In this document: positions 31,281-42,532 of the stretch, piece after piece
How the letters are laid out: each line of letters starts with the position of its first letter
Position numbering within the stretch: position 1 is the stretch's first letter
Origin: Bombardia bombarda
Lineage: Eukaryota; Ascomycota; Sordariomycetes; Sordariales; Lasiosphaeriaceae
Direction: 5' to 3'
NCBI GenBank assembly: GCA_030512295.1
Contig: JAULSR010000004.1
Location: 496,001 to 560,000, forward strand
DNA length: 64,000 bases
Translations under genes and position numbers: made by a program
The notes under the pieces: model-generated
Told to the model about the DNA's origin: nothing
Database searches by the model: none
The model's input: the letters and a program-made list of their open reading frames with translations, nothing else

Positions 31281-34200
31281 GAGTGCTCCTCCAGTCAACT
31301 GCAACTCGCTTGGAAGCTGGTCTGGCGAGGGGAGAAGAAGGCCTATTTAATGTGTGGAATTTCATTCAAGCGCGTATGAGAAAGGGGGGGAAAGCTCAGG
31401 ATGGCACTTGCCATCCTTAGGCTTTATTTTCGGTTCGCACTCAACGACGGCGGACAGTAATCCTTTCTCCGCCAGTATTCTCTATCTTCGAATCTTCTTG
31501 TTCTTCGGGTTCTCTTCGTTTTTTTTTTAGCGGCTGGGCCGCCAGACCTACACATCATCATTTTTGGTTCTATTTCTTTGAACAGTTCCCTCCTTTCATC
31601 AGCAGCATTATGCCCCTTTGGACTAGTCTGAGTTTGGGAAAGGAAAGACTTGAAAGCACACAGCCAATACTCGCTCAACGGTACAGAGAAAGGCTGCTTC
31701 TTCGAGAAGAGCAGTCTAGGTGGGAGGAAGCAGGCATGATTGCTGCTGGCCAGTGGAGTTCCTTTGGGGGGTGTTGCTAACTTTCGTCATGTCTTTATTT
31801 CCTTTGAGGACAATTAATTTCTAGTAAGGGAGCCAGCCGGCCTGGCTGGCGGGCAAGGGCTGAGTCTCGCGGGTTATGTCTCTATAGTAATAGCTTAAAT
31901 CTTCAACAGAATATATTTGGGATATACTATGCGTCCTCTTCTTGTCCCCTGATCGAGTGATATTCCCAACGTTCTACAAAGGCTTACACAAAGCTGCTGA
32001 CGCTGACCTATCCTTCTACCTATATATCGCACGATGGATGCGCATTCTCCATAGGGTTATTAAATGCTTGGCTGATTTCCACAGACAGAGCTGCTACTTT
32101 AGTCTATTGGGCAAGAATTACCTACATGCTTCGGCCCATTAATCTCTGCTGACCTTTACAAGCTGCACCTTCAACAATACCCAGCCTTGAACTCGCTCAA
32201 GAGAGAAAGCAGACAGAGCAACAGCTGCAGTAATTTATTGCCTGCATCGTATTCTAACCTACCATCAGGCTCCCCCAACTAATTGCAATGGTTGGCCGAT
32301 CGGGACATGTTGCCGCCAGACAAAGGAAAATGTGGGCAGAACAAAGTGTTCTGGACATTTTCAACCCAGCCTCGTCTTTCGAGTCTTTATCTTGAAAGTT
32401 CTATCTGAAGCCGGAGCAGATAGACCTCCTCCTCTGTTCAGGGACACTGCACGACATCCAATATTGATAGAGAGAAAGAGTTTTCGCCTCCTGCATCGTG
32501 TAGAGCTGAACAGAGAGATCTAGAAAACAGGCTTTGCAACAGTTTTGTCAGACTGGTAAGCACCATCTGTAGAAAAAAGGCGAGAACAGCAAGCGGCAAT
32601 GGACTGTTATGTCAACCTCCAGCCAGCCAGCCAGCCAGCCCAGCTTGTCTGTTCGATCTCGTTGCTTCTTCTCATCTCCGTCTTTAGTTCAGCAGTATTG
32701 ATAACCAGAAGGAGGCGGACATTTATCGATTTTTCGGGAACGAAACGTCCGCCGTTAGCATCAAGGCACGCAACGCACATGGAGGCTTGAAATACTGACG
32801 AATCAGGGACCAGCAGCAGCAAACCACAGCTTTCCAATAAACGCTCCAGGTCAGATTCAGGTCAGGTCGGACCGGCCCGCGGCTCTAGACTAGACTAGAC
32901 TAGACTGGAATAAAAAACTCGCCGAATAGGAGTCAATGTCAAGTGTCCATAGGTGAGTACCTACTCTTTCGTCCGGTACGTGAGGGGCAAATCCTTTTGC
33001 TCAGCTCTACACAGACACATGAGGCGACAAACACCAGAGATCGATTCAGCGTCAATACATCATCGATGTTTACGCAGTAGGTGTGTGTGATTGTGGTGTT
33101 CTGGACCACATGGCGCCAAGCTTCAATATGCCGACATTATACATGTAAAGGAGATAACACTCATGTAGATAACTGCATGCGCGTCAATAGAACGAAAGGG
33201 CGTAGACGCACACGCCATGTGGGAATAAGTAGGAACAAACAAGCAAGCAGCTGGGCAGGAGCAGAGCTGAAATACCACCACCACCACTCCGTTGGTCAAT
33301 TCCAGCTTTGCCTCTCCCGACAATGAAAAAAAGGGGAAGGTGGTGTGGAGGAGGCGAGGATAATAGTAAGCAGGAGGAGGAGGAGGAGGAGGAGGAGGCG
33401 ATTGGGCTCAGCCTCAAAGCGACATTAACTGCGTAGGGTGGGCAACATAGAAATGCTCCGATCGGTGTCGGAAGATGCCGCCGAATCGCGTCGCCGGCTG
33501 TGCCAGGCTGTTGGAGAGCGAGAGAGAGATGACAGACAATCAGAGGAAACCCACACCCCTTTTCGTATTATTAACATCTTTATTTTATTATTATATTCGT
33601 ATGTGGTTGGACTCTCTGTCGGATGCCGGCCGGCCGGCGCGTATGTAAGGTACGAATACTAAAACAACCAACAGTATGCAAGTGAGATCGATCATCAAAC
33701 AATACCACCAGATGAGAGCCCGACTGACTGCCTGACTGACTGCACAGCTACCGGCAGCCCTCCAACTGTTTGTTGAACTGACAGTTGTGAATAAATGAGA
33801 ATGACGATGGATGAAGACGTTATGGGGCACTTAATAAGCTCAAATAGGTATTTTGTACAAGTTGAGAACAGGGCTAGCTTGGAACGGATATCGGAAGGAA
33901 AGGAAAGGAAAAAAGAAAGATGGGTCTAGCGCGGCGGTCCGGTAACGCGCCTAGTAGGGAGAAGGGAAGAAGATGACAGACAGGCAGCTAGCCAGCCCGC
34001 CTCGAAAACAAGAGCGAGCGAGCGAAATGTCGTCGTCGCCCGCTCGCGTAGCGTTGCCGGTCCGGGGCTGGAGAGCCAGAGACTCAGTCAGCCATCCAGT
34101 CAACCAGTCAGTCGTTGTGCTCCATCCTCCTCCTCCTTCTCCTCCTCTCTCAATGCATGAAGATGGAGACGGAGATGGAGTGGCTGGCGAAGAGGGAAAA

Positions 34201-35058
34201 AAAGTGGAAATCCAGTCAGAGCCGAACCTGCCAACCTTGCTGATTTTTTAGACCAGCCATCCCAGCCCAGCCCAGCCCAGCCCAGCCTCTTCCGCCCGTT
34301 GCGTTAAGTGAAAACAGCACCAATTGTGTGTCTGATAGGGCGATAAAGTATTGGTCCGTAGTAAGTGACCATGCAAGCAAGCAAGCTGTTACTGTCTGCT
34401 GTGGATGACTGACTGAGCTCTCGGCTCTGGGGAAGAAGGGAAAGGCAAAACGACCCAAAATCTTCATCATCGTGACCCTGGTTCCTGGAGCCTCGCGTGC
34501 GAGGGAGAGCTAAGCCCGGGGCACCTCGTCCAGCTAAATTGAACTGACGGTGCTATTAAGCCAGGGATAGCTTCACTATATTCCCCACCGGTTTATAAAC
34601 ACCCAGTATCAAACGAGCACTATGCTGGTTAGTTTTTGTTGTCAGGCTACAAAATCACAGTGCATGATGGCTGACTGTGTTCTTGTTGCAGTAACTAACT
34701 GCCCTGGGCTGGGGGCCCGGGGCGCGCCAAGCAGTAAACAAAAGGCGGCTCCTAGGTTTTCCCTTGTCTGTGAGGGGCTGAGTTGAGATGCCGGCCGGCT
34801 TTGAGGAAACGAAATGGGACCGAGCAAAGCAATGCGCAGTCAAACTCTGTCTCTCAGTCGCAATCAGCATCTTAGCAACATTGTAACTGTAACTGTATCC
34901 GTCCTACGCAGTGCCGATTGTACTGTGTATACGCAAACGGGTACCGCTCTGAGTTTTTCAATCACACCGCATCTCTGTTTCTTTGCGGGTCCCGCCTAAT
35001 CATGCCCGTTCCTAAGGCCTGATACGTAGTATAAACGGGACCACAAGTTCTCGCCAGT

Positions 35059-35093
35059 GCCGCCGCCACCGCCGCCGCCGCCGCCGCCGCCGT
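35059..35093. repeat. (CCG)n trinucleotide repeat
   Basis: About eleven CCG/GCC units with one CAC interruption. A related GGC run lies at 35135-35149 in the opposite sense, so the two could pair as an imperfect hairpin. Confidence 0.85.
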
Positions 35094-35310
35094 TGGTTAT
35101 GCTACAAGCAGTTGTCTGTTGGCCCGTTTCAAGAGGCGGCGGCGGCGGCAGTTGTTTTTCCCTCTGCGCCGCGGGAGTGTTCTAACTTCAAATGGTCAAC
35201 CTGTCTCCAAATGGACCATTGACTGCCCGCACCCAAGCAATTGGAAGCAGACGAGTGCCAAAGTTGTAAAAGTGTGGGGTAAATGTAAGCTGCAGAGGTA
35301 CCTTGCCTCA

Positions 35311-35340
35311 GAATATAGGTACAGTACTGTACCTATATTC
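35311..35340. repeat. perfect 30-bp palindrome
   Basis: The 15-mer GAATATAGGTACAGT is followed at once by its exact reverse complement, with no spacer. The inner 14 bp GTACAGTACTGTAC (35319-35332) recurs at 42257-42270. Confidence 0.95.
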
Positions 35341-37250
35341 GTAGGTCTATTAGTATCTCGTAGAGTTGCACATAAGCTCGGTTACAGTTCCAGCACACCA
35401 TCCACCAAGATGCAGCCCTCTAAATACACGTGTTGAAAATGGGTGGGGGGGTTGTCGTGGTAATGTCATGATGATATTCCCATTGCCGAGGAGGTTGGTA
35501 GGGGAAATCAGGAAAATCGCGACAATACCTCGTTGTCATTCCTTTGGACTGAAACCATTGGTTTTAACTGAGGATATCAGATGCCCTCGATATGGACCGC
35601 ACGTATCATAGGCAAGTATATGCAACTATACGACTGTAATGTAGGTACATATTCATGCACCTCCTTATGTACAAGAGTATGGATACGGTGCTGCTGTAGT
35701 GTTCCATAACTCCTGGGTCGCTGTGTGGAGCTTTGTTGACATGATCCAATGAGACCCTACAACTCAAGTGGAAGAAAGAATCCCAAGGAAACGAACCGGC
35801 TGTTACCTCAAGTCAGAATTGAGGGGCATTTGCAGCTTCACCGGTCGCCCTTGAACCAAGGATTTATCGACGCCAGCATGTGGTGACTTTTGGTGATGCT
35901 GCTTAGTCCACCAGATATTCGTCCCTGTCCCGTCTTCATGGGGCATTCTGTCCACTGAAGTCCGGACTTTTCGAAGATCTGGGAAACAGCCCCGGTCATT
36001 CTCTCCAGTCGGACCTTGACCGCATAAACCAATACATATCGAGTACAGATGCGAAATAGGCAGCTGCATGCTGTATCTTCTGATGCACCTCCTTGTATGT
36101 ACGTGGTGGCGGCCTCGAGTCAGCGTGTAGATGCCCAAAGTCAGCCCAGAACACAGAGTCCAGGCGCATGACGTCCATGAAACGCAAAGGCGAGCGAAGC
36201 AAAGCTGGGATGTGTACATGGAGCGAGCGCCTGGGACATGATCATGATAGCTGCAGCTTCTCCAAGAGCATACACATTCAAAGCAGCACTGAGCCCGTCG
36301 GCGACGAGTAGCTCATGCCGCGGTTGCACTGCAACCCCACGACGCAAGTCGGCATGTTCTGGCCCTCGGATGTCCTTCTAACATTCTTTCTTTCTGCCCT
36401 TCACGGCACGAGCGCTTTCGCAGACTTCCCCAATCCCGTCACTGTAGGCCGCAATTCGGTCCGCTCCATCGGTCACTGCAACTGTCGATGGTACTGGATG
36501 CAGCCACGAGTGATGTGTGGGTGTGTGGGTTGTGTAGGTTAATATAGCATCCCGCCTCAACAACCAACCGTTTCCCCGGGATATCGCCAAAAGTTGGGAA
36601 AGCTCATTTTGTTACGCCATCGCCGCAACCCCCTTGTGTCCTTGACCATAGAACCGTAAGCCCAATCCTATCTTGCGCAGGCTGCAGACAAGCTCGCCAA
36701 CCGGATGACGATGCGAGCGGTAGCGAACGGAGTTTTCATTGGTTTGATAATGAGTAACCCATTGGCGAATGAGAAAAAAGGCAGCCGCGTTCGTGTTGAC
36801 GCTCCTCTTGGGATAAATTGTACCAACCAGTAATGTGGTGGGATAATTTCACTTCTTGTCCGGTACATGCAGTACCTGTTGTGCAGGTACGAGTAAGTAC
36901 CCGTGATTATGGCCCACGATACAGAGCGTGTTGCAAATACTGGTATATGCATCTATCCGAGTTTCGTGTATTGTGTATGCTGGTGGTAGCGCAAACAATA
37001 TTCATCAGCCCTGCCCCTGCAGGACATGCAAGCTTTGCCCGGCACCTGCATTCAGGAGGATTTCTCCTCTTTTTCGTTTTCTTTCCCTTCTCCCCTTTCT
37101 CCTCTTCTGGTCGAAGCCGAGTGGAGCAGGGCGATGACGAGCTGTTGCTGACAACGAATACGGCGATGGAAAGGTCGGTCCTGAGGACGGAGGCGGATGG
37201 GCCCTGGCCAGTGGCACCCTGGGGAGCCCTTCATGGTCTTAATTTCCTGT

Positions 37251-37314
37251 CCTACACTATCTGTCTCCTACACTATCTGTCTCCTACACTATCTGTCTCC
37301 TACACTATCTGTCT
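37251..37314. repeat. four tandem copies of a 16-bp unit
   Basis: CCTACACTATCTGTCT repeated four times without mismatch. There is no spacer, so it is a minisatellite rather than a CRISPR-like array. Confidence 0.95.
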
Positions 37315-38349
37315 GGCCTGTCTTGTCGATAACGATCTTGGTCCCTGATAGCAACGAAACAACAAGATCCCAAGGTAACAAGGTTGCAAAAAGGCTAGCA
37401 AGCTGCAGCTCCCCGATTCGTATGAAGACTTGCCTGGACTAGCCTCCTTCTTATTAGTTCGCGCAGGTGGGCTTGCACGCATTCTGTGGAATGCAAGGGG
37501 CCGCGGCCGACCCGGTTTGCTTCCCGCGATCCAATGGGACGCGGGCGGTGTGTGTGGAGGTTGCCGCCATCTGGTTTCCAGAAGCCCGAAGCTTTTCTAC
37601 CGCCGACCGCCTTCGTTCGCCCACGCATCGGAAGGTCGCCCCAGATTCGGACCTAATTCCTTCTCTAAAGGGCCAGATTGGGGCCTGGTATTCTGGGCTG
37701 AGGTGCTAGGTGCAAGATGCATATGATATAGTGAACGACACATACACAGAGCACGGTCGGAGTCTTCGCTGTAGGCACGGAGGAGTTATATCGTTCATTC
37801 AGTTGGGCCAGGCTGCTGTGTTTCAAAAGGCGAAGCACAACTGCTGCTGCTGCCGGTGCTCGGAGTCCCGGGCACTAAACAGTGTCGATCGCGAATGACG
37901 CGTCGTCTCTCTTCCGAAGGCAGTTCCGCACTGTTGGTACGGGATAACATCAAGATCATGGGCCAAGTCCAGGTGTCGGGTAATTTATCCAGGACCAGTA
38001 CGGTACTTAATGACATCGAAACTGCCATTGGCCGTTTAAAAGCATTGTCTCGCACGGAGCCTTCTCCCAGTCGATGCAAAGGGCCATGCTGTTGTGTAGG
38101 TTAGCCGCATGTTAACTGGGCTGTTTGAGACATTGAGACTCGTGTTTCTCTCGTGCTTGTCTCGTGCTTGACTGGAGGCTGGAGAGACGCGAAACCACAT
38201 CCAGTACTGTGCGTAGACAGCGCCGCATGTATGTACGGAGTATAATACAGGATAGGTAGGTAGATCCCTGGAGTCGACATGACATGGCTTGACTTGACCG
38301 AATGCTGCTCCGTGCCCTTGTTCATCATATCGTAGAAGCGTGAATAGCG

Positions 38350-39093
38350 ATGGCGATGGCGATTGCGGGTTGCATTTGGGGGCCACAGCCCACAACCGAT
38401 AGGGATTTGTTGCGAGGCTGCTTAAAAGATTGCGATGCCTGCCCCATGCATCAAGTCGCCAGTGCCAGCCAGTTGGGAACGAACATTCTTTTGCGTCTAG
38501 GACTTGGCTCCAATAGGTCCTTGCAGCGCGCTTGTAGGGATTTTCTCAGGGACCGCTGCAGACGCTCCTTCCTTTCACAAACCATTGGAATGATGCTTCC
38601 AGGCCCCACATTGACTTTTTTTATTGGGCAATTCGATCCTTTGGTGAGATACACAGCACTTTGGTTCGTGCCTTCCTTTCGAGAAGCTCAATCAGGTACG
38701 GTCGGTAATTACGAGTTCAGATTCTCGAGATACTATTTCGTACCATCTAGACGGGCTATCATCCTTTGTCCGGTGCGAGACATCAACGACTCTGTCACAC
38801 AGTATTTGGTTACTATGTGTGGCTGTCTGCCCCCTGAGGCTGAACAAACGTCAGAGCTCACATTCCTCGATAATGGCTTACAGCCCAGTGCTATCAGATC
38901 CGAGACACAGATTGGGCCCTTGTTTAGTGTTTTCTACCACAGCCTCCATGCTGGTGATTGTATCTCCAAGGGCATCGTCTTTGAGAAGAGCTCCCTGGAT
39001 TCCGAAACCCCATCTGGCAACCACTACGGCAACCCAATTCCTATCTACGGATACAATTTTGCTTGTCAACCCCAGCAAGGGGCATTTTGCTAA
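38350..39093 (+). CDS. unassigned 247-codon ORF in the gene-poor region
   Basis: Longest uninterrupted frame of the 31-42 kb region (247 aa, eight Cys). I recognise no family. Begins MAMAIAGCIWG; some stretches look protein-like (SRYYFVPSRRAIILCPVRD, near 140-160), and there is no signal peptide of clear quality. A minus-strand frame (38878-39219) overlaps its 3' half and reads about as well (RWGFGIQGALLKDDALGDTI), so at most one of them can be genuine. It may be an orphan gene, a gene relic or chance; codon use would tell. Confidence 0.25.
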   Translation: MAMAIAGCIWGPQPTTDRDLLRGCLKDCDACPMHQVASASQLGTNILLRLGLGSNRSLQRACRDFLRDRCRRSFLSQTIGMMLPGPTLTFFIGQFDPLVRYTALWFVPSFREAQSGTVGNYEFRFSRYYFVPSRRAIILCPVRDINDSVTQYLVTMCGCLPPEAEQTSELTFLDNGLQPSAIRSETQIGPLFSVFYHSLHAGDCISKGIVFEKSSLDSETPSGNHYGNPIPIYGYNFACQPQQGAFC

Positions 39094-42000
39094 CTGGAAG
39101 TTAATATCCGTATGGGATTCACAGATTAGATTCTGACCCCCATCGCCCGACGAGAGGAGGTTTGTGGTGTGGCGGCGAAGATGATACAGACTGGGACTGG
39201 ATTGCTGCAAGCAATCCATAACCCCGTTTAGTAGAGTGGGGGAGATGACGCCACCTATCCCAAACAGATGCTCGACAGGGAACCTTCTTGAGCTTCCAGA
39301 TTGAGCAGTCCACGCCTTGAACGCGTCAAAATCTGGTCTAGCGGAGAGAGGATAACCTCGCCGTCCTCTTCAATTGAACAACGCGCCAAGTGTTTACAAT
39401 TGCTTCCCGAGGCTCGAGATCTGTAATGAAGCAAGTTTCAAAGGCTGAGTAGGGTAGCTTAGCTGCGGGATACCCATCCGCAAACCCAGCAGCGTTCAAT
39501 CCTTCAGCACATCCACATCCTTCAAAACACCCTTCCATGTGTGAAAGTTGGAATACCCCTCAATTACTGCTGATCTAAATCTCGCTGCTACAAAAAGACC
39601 CTGAAGAAGCAGAAGCAGAAGCAGAAGCACATGCACCGACCGAGGCCGAGTAAATTCGGGGAAGGCCACCACCCCCTCTCATAGTGCATGATGCTCGGCG
39701 ATGTCTCCCCTGGTCCAATGCCTGCTTCGCTGACCACCCAAAAATATCTGCCTGTCATCAACAGGATTCCTCCCACAGGGAGATTGAGAACTCGAAAAGC
39801 TGCCCACATTACGGTGCAGTCGCAAATTTGCTGTGTAGGCAGAAGGGCAGGTACGGATATTATCGAGTATCCTCTTATCGGAGTAAGTACATAGCGTACT
39901 TGGCAGCCTCAATTACGGCGTGTCGTGTTGATCTGTCTACCGAAGGTCCGAAATAGCCGTGTTACCTAACTGCCCGATTGACCAAATCAAATCAATATGA
40001 CTGTGTGGATCAAAAGGGCGAAGCTTCCCGTGATATTCTCGCCCTTGAGAATGAGAATAGGTGATGTAACAAGGCGAGGAAGGTACTTGTTGGCATCACT
40101 GCACTGCACTTCCTGGATATCAAAGTAATAAGATAGCCAGCCCATCAATAATTCCACCTATACTCCGAACGGCTGCGTGCTATGCGCTGTTTGGTTGCTG
40201 GTAATCGAGTCGGTCCAGATTTGCCGTCATTTGACGACCCGAGAGTTCTCATTTGACCGGTTGTCCATATCGAATCCTATTTTCGTGCTACGTAGAGCTA
40301 AATATATCGACGACCCCGGATCCACGGACGGGCAGTCTGCCTACAACGCTGTCAAGGTGGTATTATGGAGAATGGAGGGGGGAAGGGCAAGGGAAGAAGG
40401 CGACGAACATTTTTTCTAGAATCATTTTGGAACACTCCGGCCATCTATCAATGAAGGGCTAACTAACTAACACATTTATATAGCGCGGCTTCATTTGCTT
40501 TCTTAATTGACCTCGACAATCAATGCGGCAACCAACAGTAGGTACACGGTTTGTTTGAAATCTATCTCGATCTCGGGCTGCAAAACGGCGCCGTGCAGAG
40601 CTTATCTAACGATTAACTGAGGTACCTAGCTACTCGTATGGCAGGGCAATGAGCATATCGGATTGACTGATTGATTGATTTAAACAAGACTGCCTCGAGA
40701 CTGGCTGCCCACCTTCGCATGGTGATGTACAATCCATCCCACCTATGATGTATCTGCCCATTTGAGCCGGACGCACGACTGCATTACATATATTAACAAG
40801 AGTGCAACCTCGATATTTTCCGGGCCCAGCTTGGCCCAGCTTGGCCAGTCTTCAGCTCCGGGATCTCTTCCCGTGAGGTATGTACCACCAGTATGGACGC
40901 GCAAGTCACAGCTGCTTGCTTGATTGCTTGCTTGCTTACTTGCTTCGGTCGCCATCTCTTTCTTGCCTCCCGGGTCAGCTCCTGGCGCGTCAATAATCAA
41001 GCCCAGAATCCCGTTTCTTTTTGTGGGACCTGTGTCCCGTCCTGGGCTCCGCCCTACACTCACCAGACTGGCTGGGCTGCCCCAGTCTCTTCTTTCCTAT
41101 CTGCCGCGGTGACGGTGTCAACTGTCGCGCGAATCCAGGGCGGCACCACTTTTTCCTTAGCTAGTGCTGCTTTTGCTGCATGTGTCGTCCGAACGCCCCT
41201 CAGGCACCACAGCTAGCAAGGTGCTACAAGTGAGACATTTGCACAGCTTGCCGCACCACCACTGGCTCGCTGGGTGGATTGGTGGAGGATGGAGTGGATG
41301 TACTGTACGTACGCCGTTGGGAGATTCTTACCGCATTTTACACGGACCTTTTATGACAGCCCACGGTGTGTGCAATTGTCCATACTTAGGGAAGGTAGGT
41401 ACCTAGGTACCTTAAAAGGTACCTTAGTTTTGCTATCGAGCAAGGCCGATCATTCTCCCACTGAGGTGTGACAGTCCAGCAAGACGGAACCACCCCTATC
41501 GCTGCCTTGATCCATTTATTACGAGGCCGAGATCCAGCATTACAGGTGGTACAAGGCAGGGAAAATACGACTGCACTGGATAGTTGCATGTTCTACCACT
41601 ATCTCAGTATGCATATAAACGCTGCTACCCTTCCACATGTACCCATCCATGCAGGTCGGGTGCGAGCATCCCTACCTACCTACCTACCTACCTTACCTCC
41701 TAGCACCCCACTCAACGCTAGCCGGGCCCTCTCGGTAGCTCGCTCCCTAGGAAAGGTACCTCGTCGACCTCGCTCCCAAAATCTTCATGGGTTTCTGGGC
41801 GGGCCCCCTGGCCATTGGCTCCTGGCCTTGTTGGCCCTGGTTTGTTGTCCGCAATTCACCGCGATGGGTGGGCAGGGATGAGGAAATCATCGTGCAGTAT
41901 TATTACTCAGTATATGGGACCCCTAGGAGCCCGTCGTATCCCTCGCAGGTTCCCAATGAGAGGATTTCCCAAGATAATATTTGCCTGTCGTCGACTCAGA

Positions 42001-42256
42001 GGCTCGCATTGCACGCAATTGTTGTGGGAATTGGACGATTCGACGCGCTTCAACGGCAGCTCCCAGCACGGTTTCCAGGATCCAGGACGTGCCTTCCCAG
42101 GTTGTGCCTTCTTTTTTTTCTTTTTTTCAACAGTGTGTACCAGAACACACGTACGGCGCCCACAGCACCCACAGGGCTCTTTTAGGGCACCAACGCACCT
42201 CACTGCGCGCTCGGCACAGGCACAGACAGGCACACCTACGCATAGGTGCAGGACAG

Positions 42257-42270
42257 GTACAGTACTGTAC
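42257..42270. repeat. 14-bp palindrome shared with 35319-35332
   Basis: GTACAGTACTGTAC, identical to the core of the 30-bp palindrome 7 kb upstream, 263 bp before the CRIB-gene start codon. Confidence 0.85.
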
Positions 42271-42532
42271 AGGCACGCACGCGCAAGCACACCACGCTTC
42301 ACGGTTTCCCACCTCGCATCCTCGACCTCGACCTTTGACCCTCGACCCTCGCTAAAACACCCTCGCCCTTGGTGTCAGACACGCATCCGGCCACTCAGCA
42401 TTTGCCTTCCACTGAGCAAGCAAGGCGGCAAGAAGGGAGGGGAAAGAGACTGAAAGACCCCGGCATCGCCCACCATCCTGGCCCAGTCCAGCACAAGACA
42501 CCGCCCACAACACACATTCTCCTTTATCAACC

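Larger units (their letters stand above)
31281..42532. other. 11.3-kb gene-poor region
   Basis: No gene of recognisable family on either strand. Visible content: CCAGC repeats (32622-32642), CTAGA repeats (32886-32906), GGA repeats (33374-33400), (CCCAG)n (34260-34287), CCG repeats (35059-35093), a perfect 30-bp palindrome (35311-35340), four 16-bp tandem copies (37251-37314), CTAC repeats (41671-41694), and several unassigned ORFs (36000 and 38350-39540). Base composition looks similar to other intergenic DNA here, so it is not an AT-rich repeat island. The first few hundred bases hold the STE3 3' UTR and the last one or two kb probably the promoter of the CRIB gene. Confidence 0.6.

Noticed and set aside
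37251..37314. CRISPR-like array
   Set aside because: Direct repeats have no spacers, and the organism is a eukaryote.
36818..37348. 176-codon plus-strand ORF
   Set aside because: Its C-terminal part is the translated 16-bp minisatellite; no family, and composition shifts along its length.
41815..42453. 212-codon plus-strand ORF before the CRIB gene
   Set aside because: Ends 80 bp before the CRIB-gene start and lies in what should be its promoter and leader; overlapping frames on both strands are equally open.
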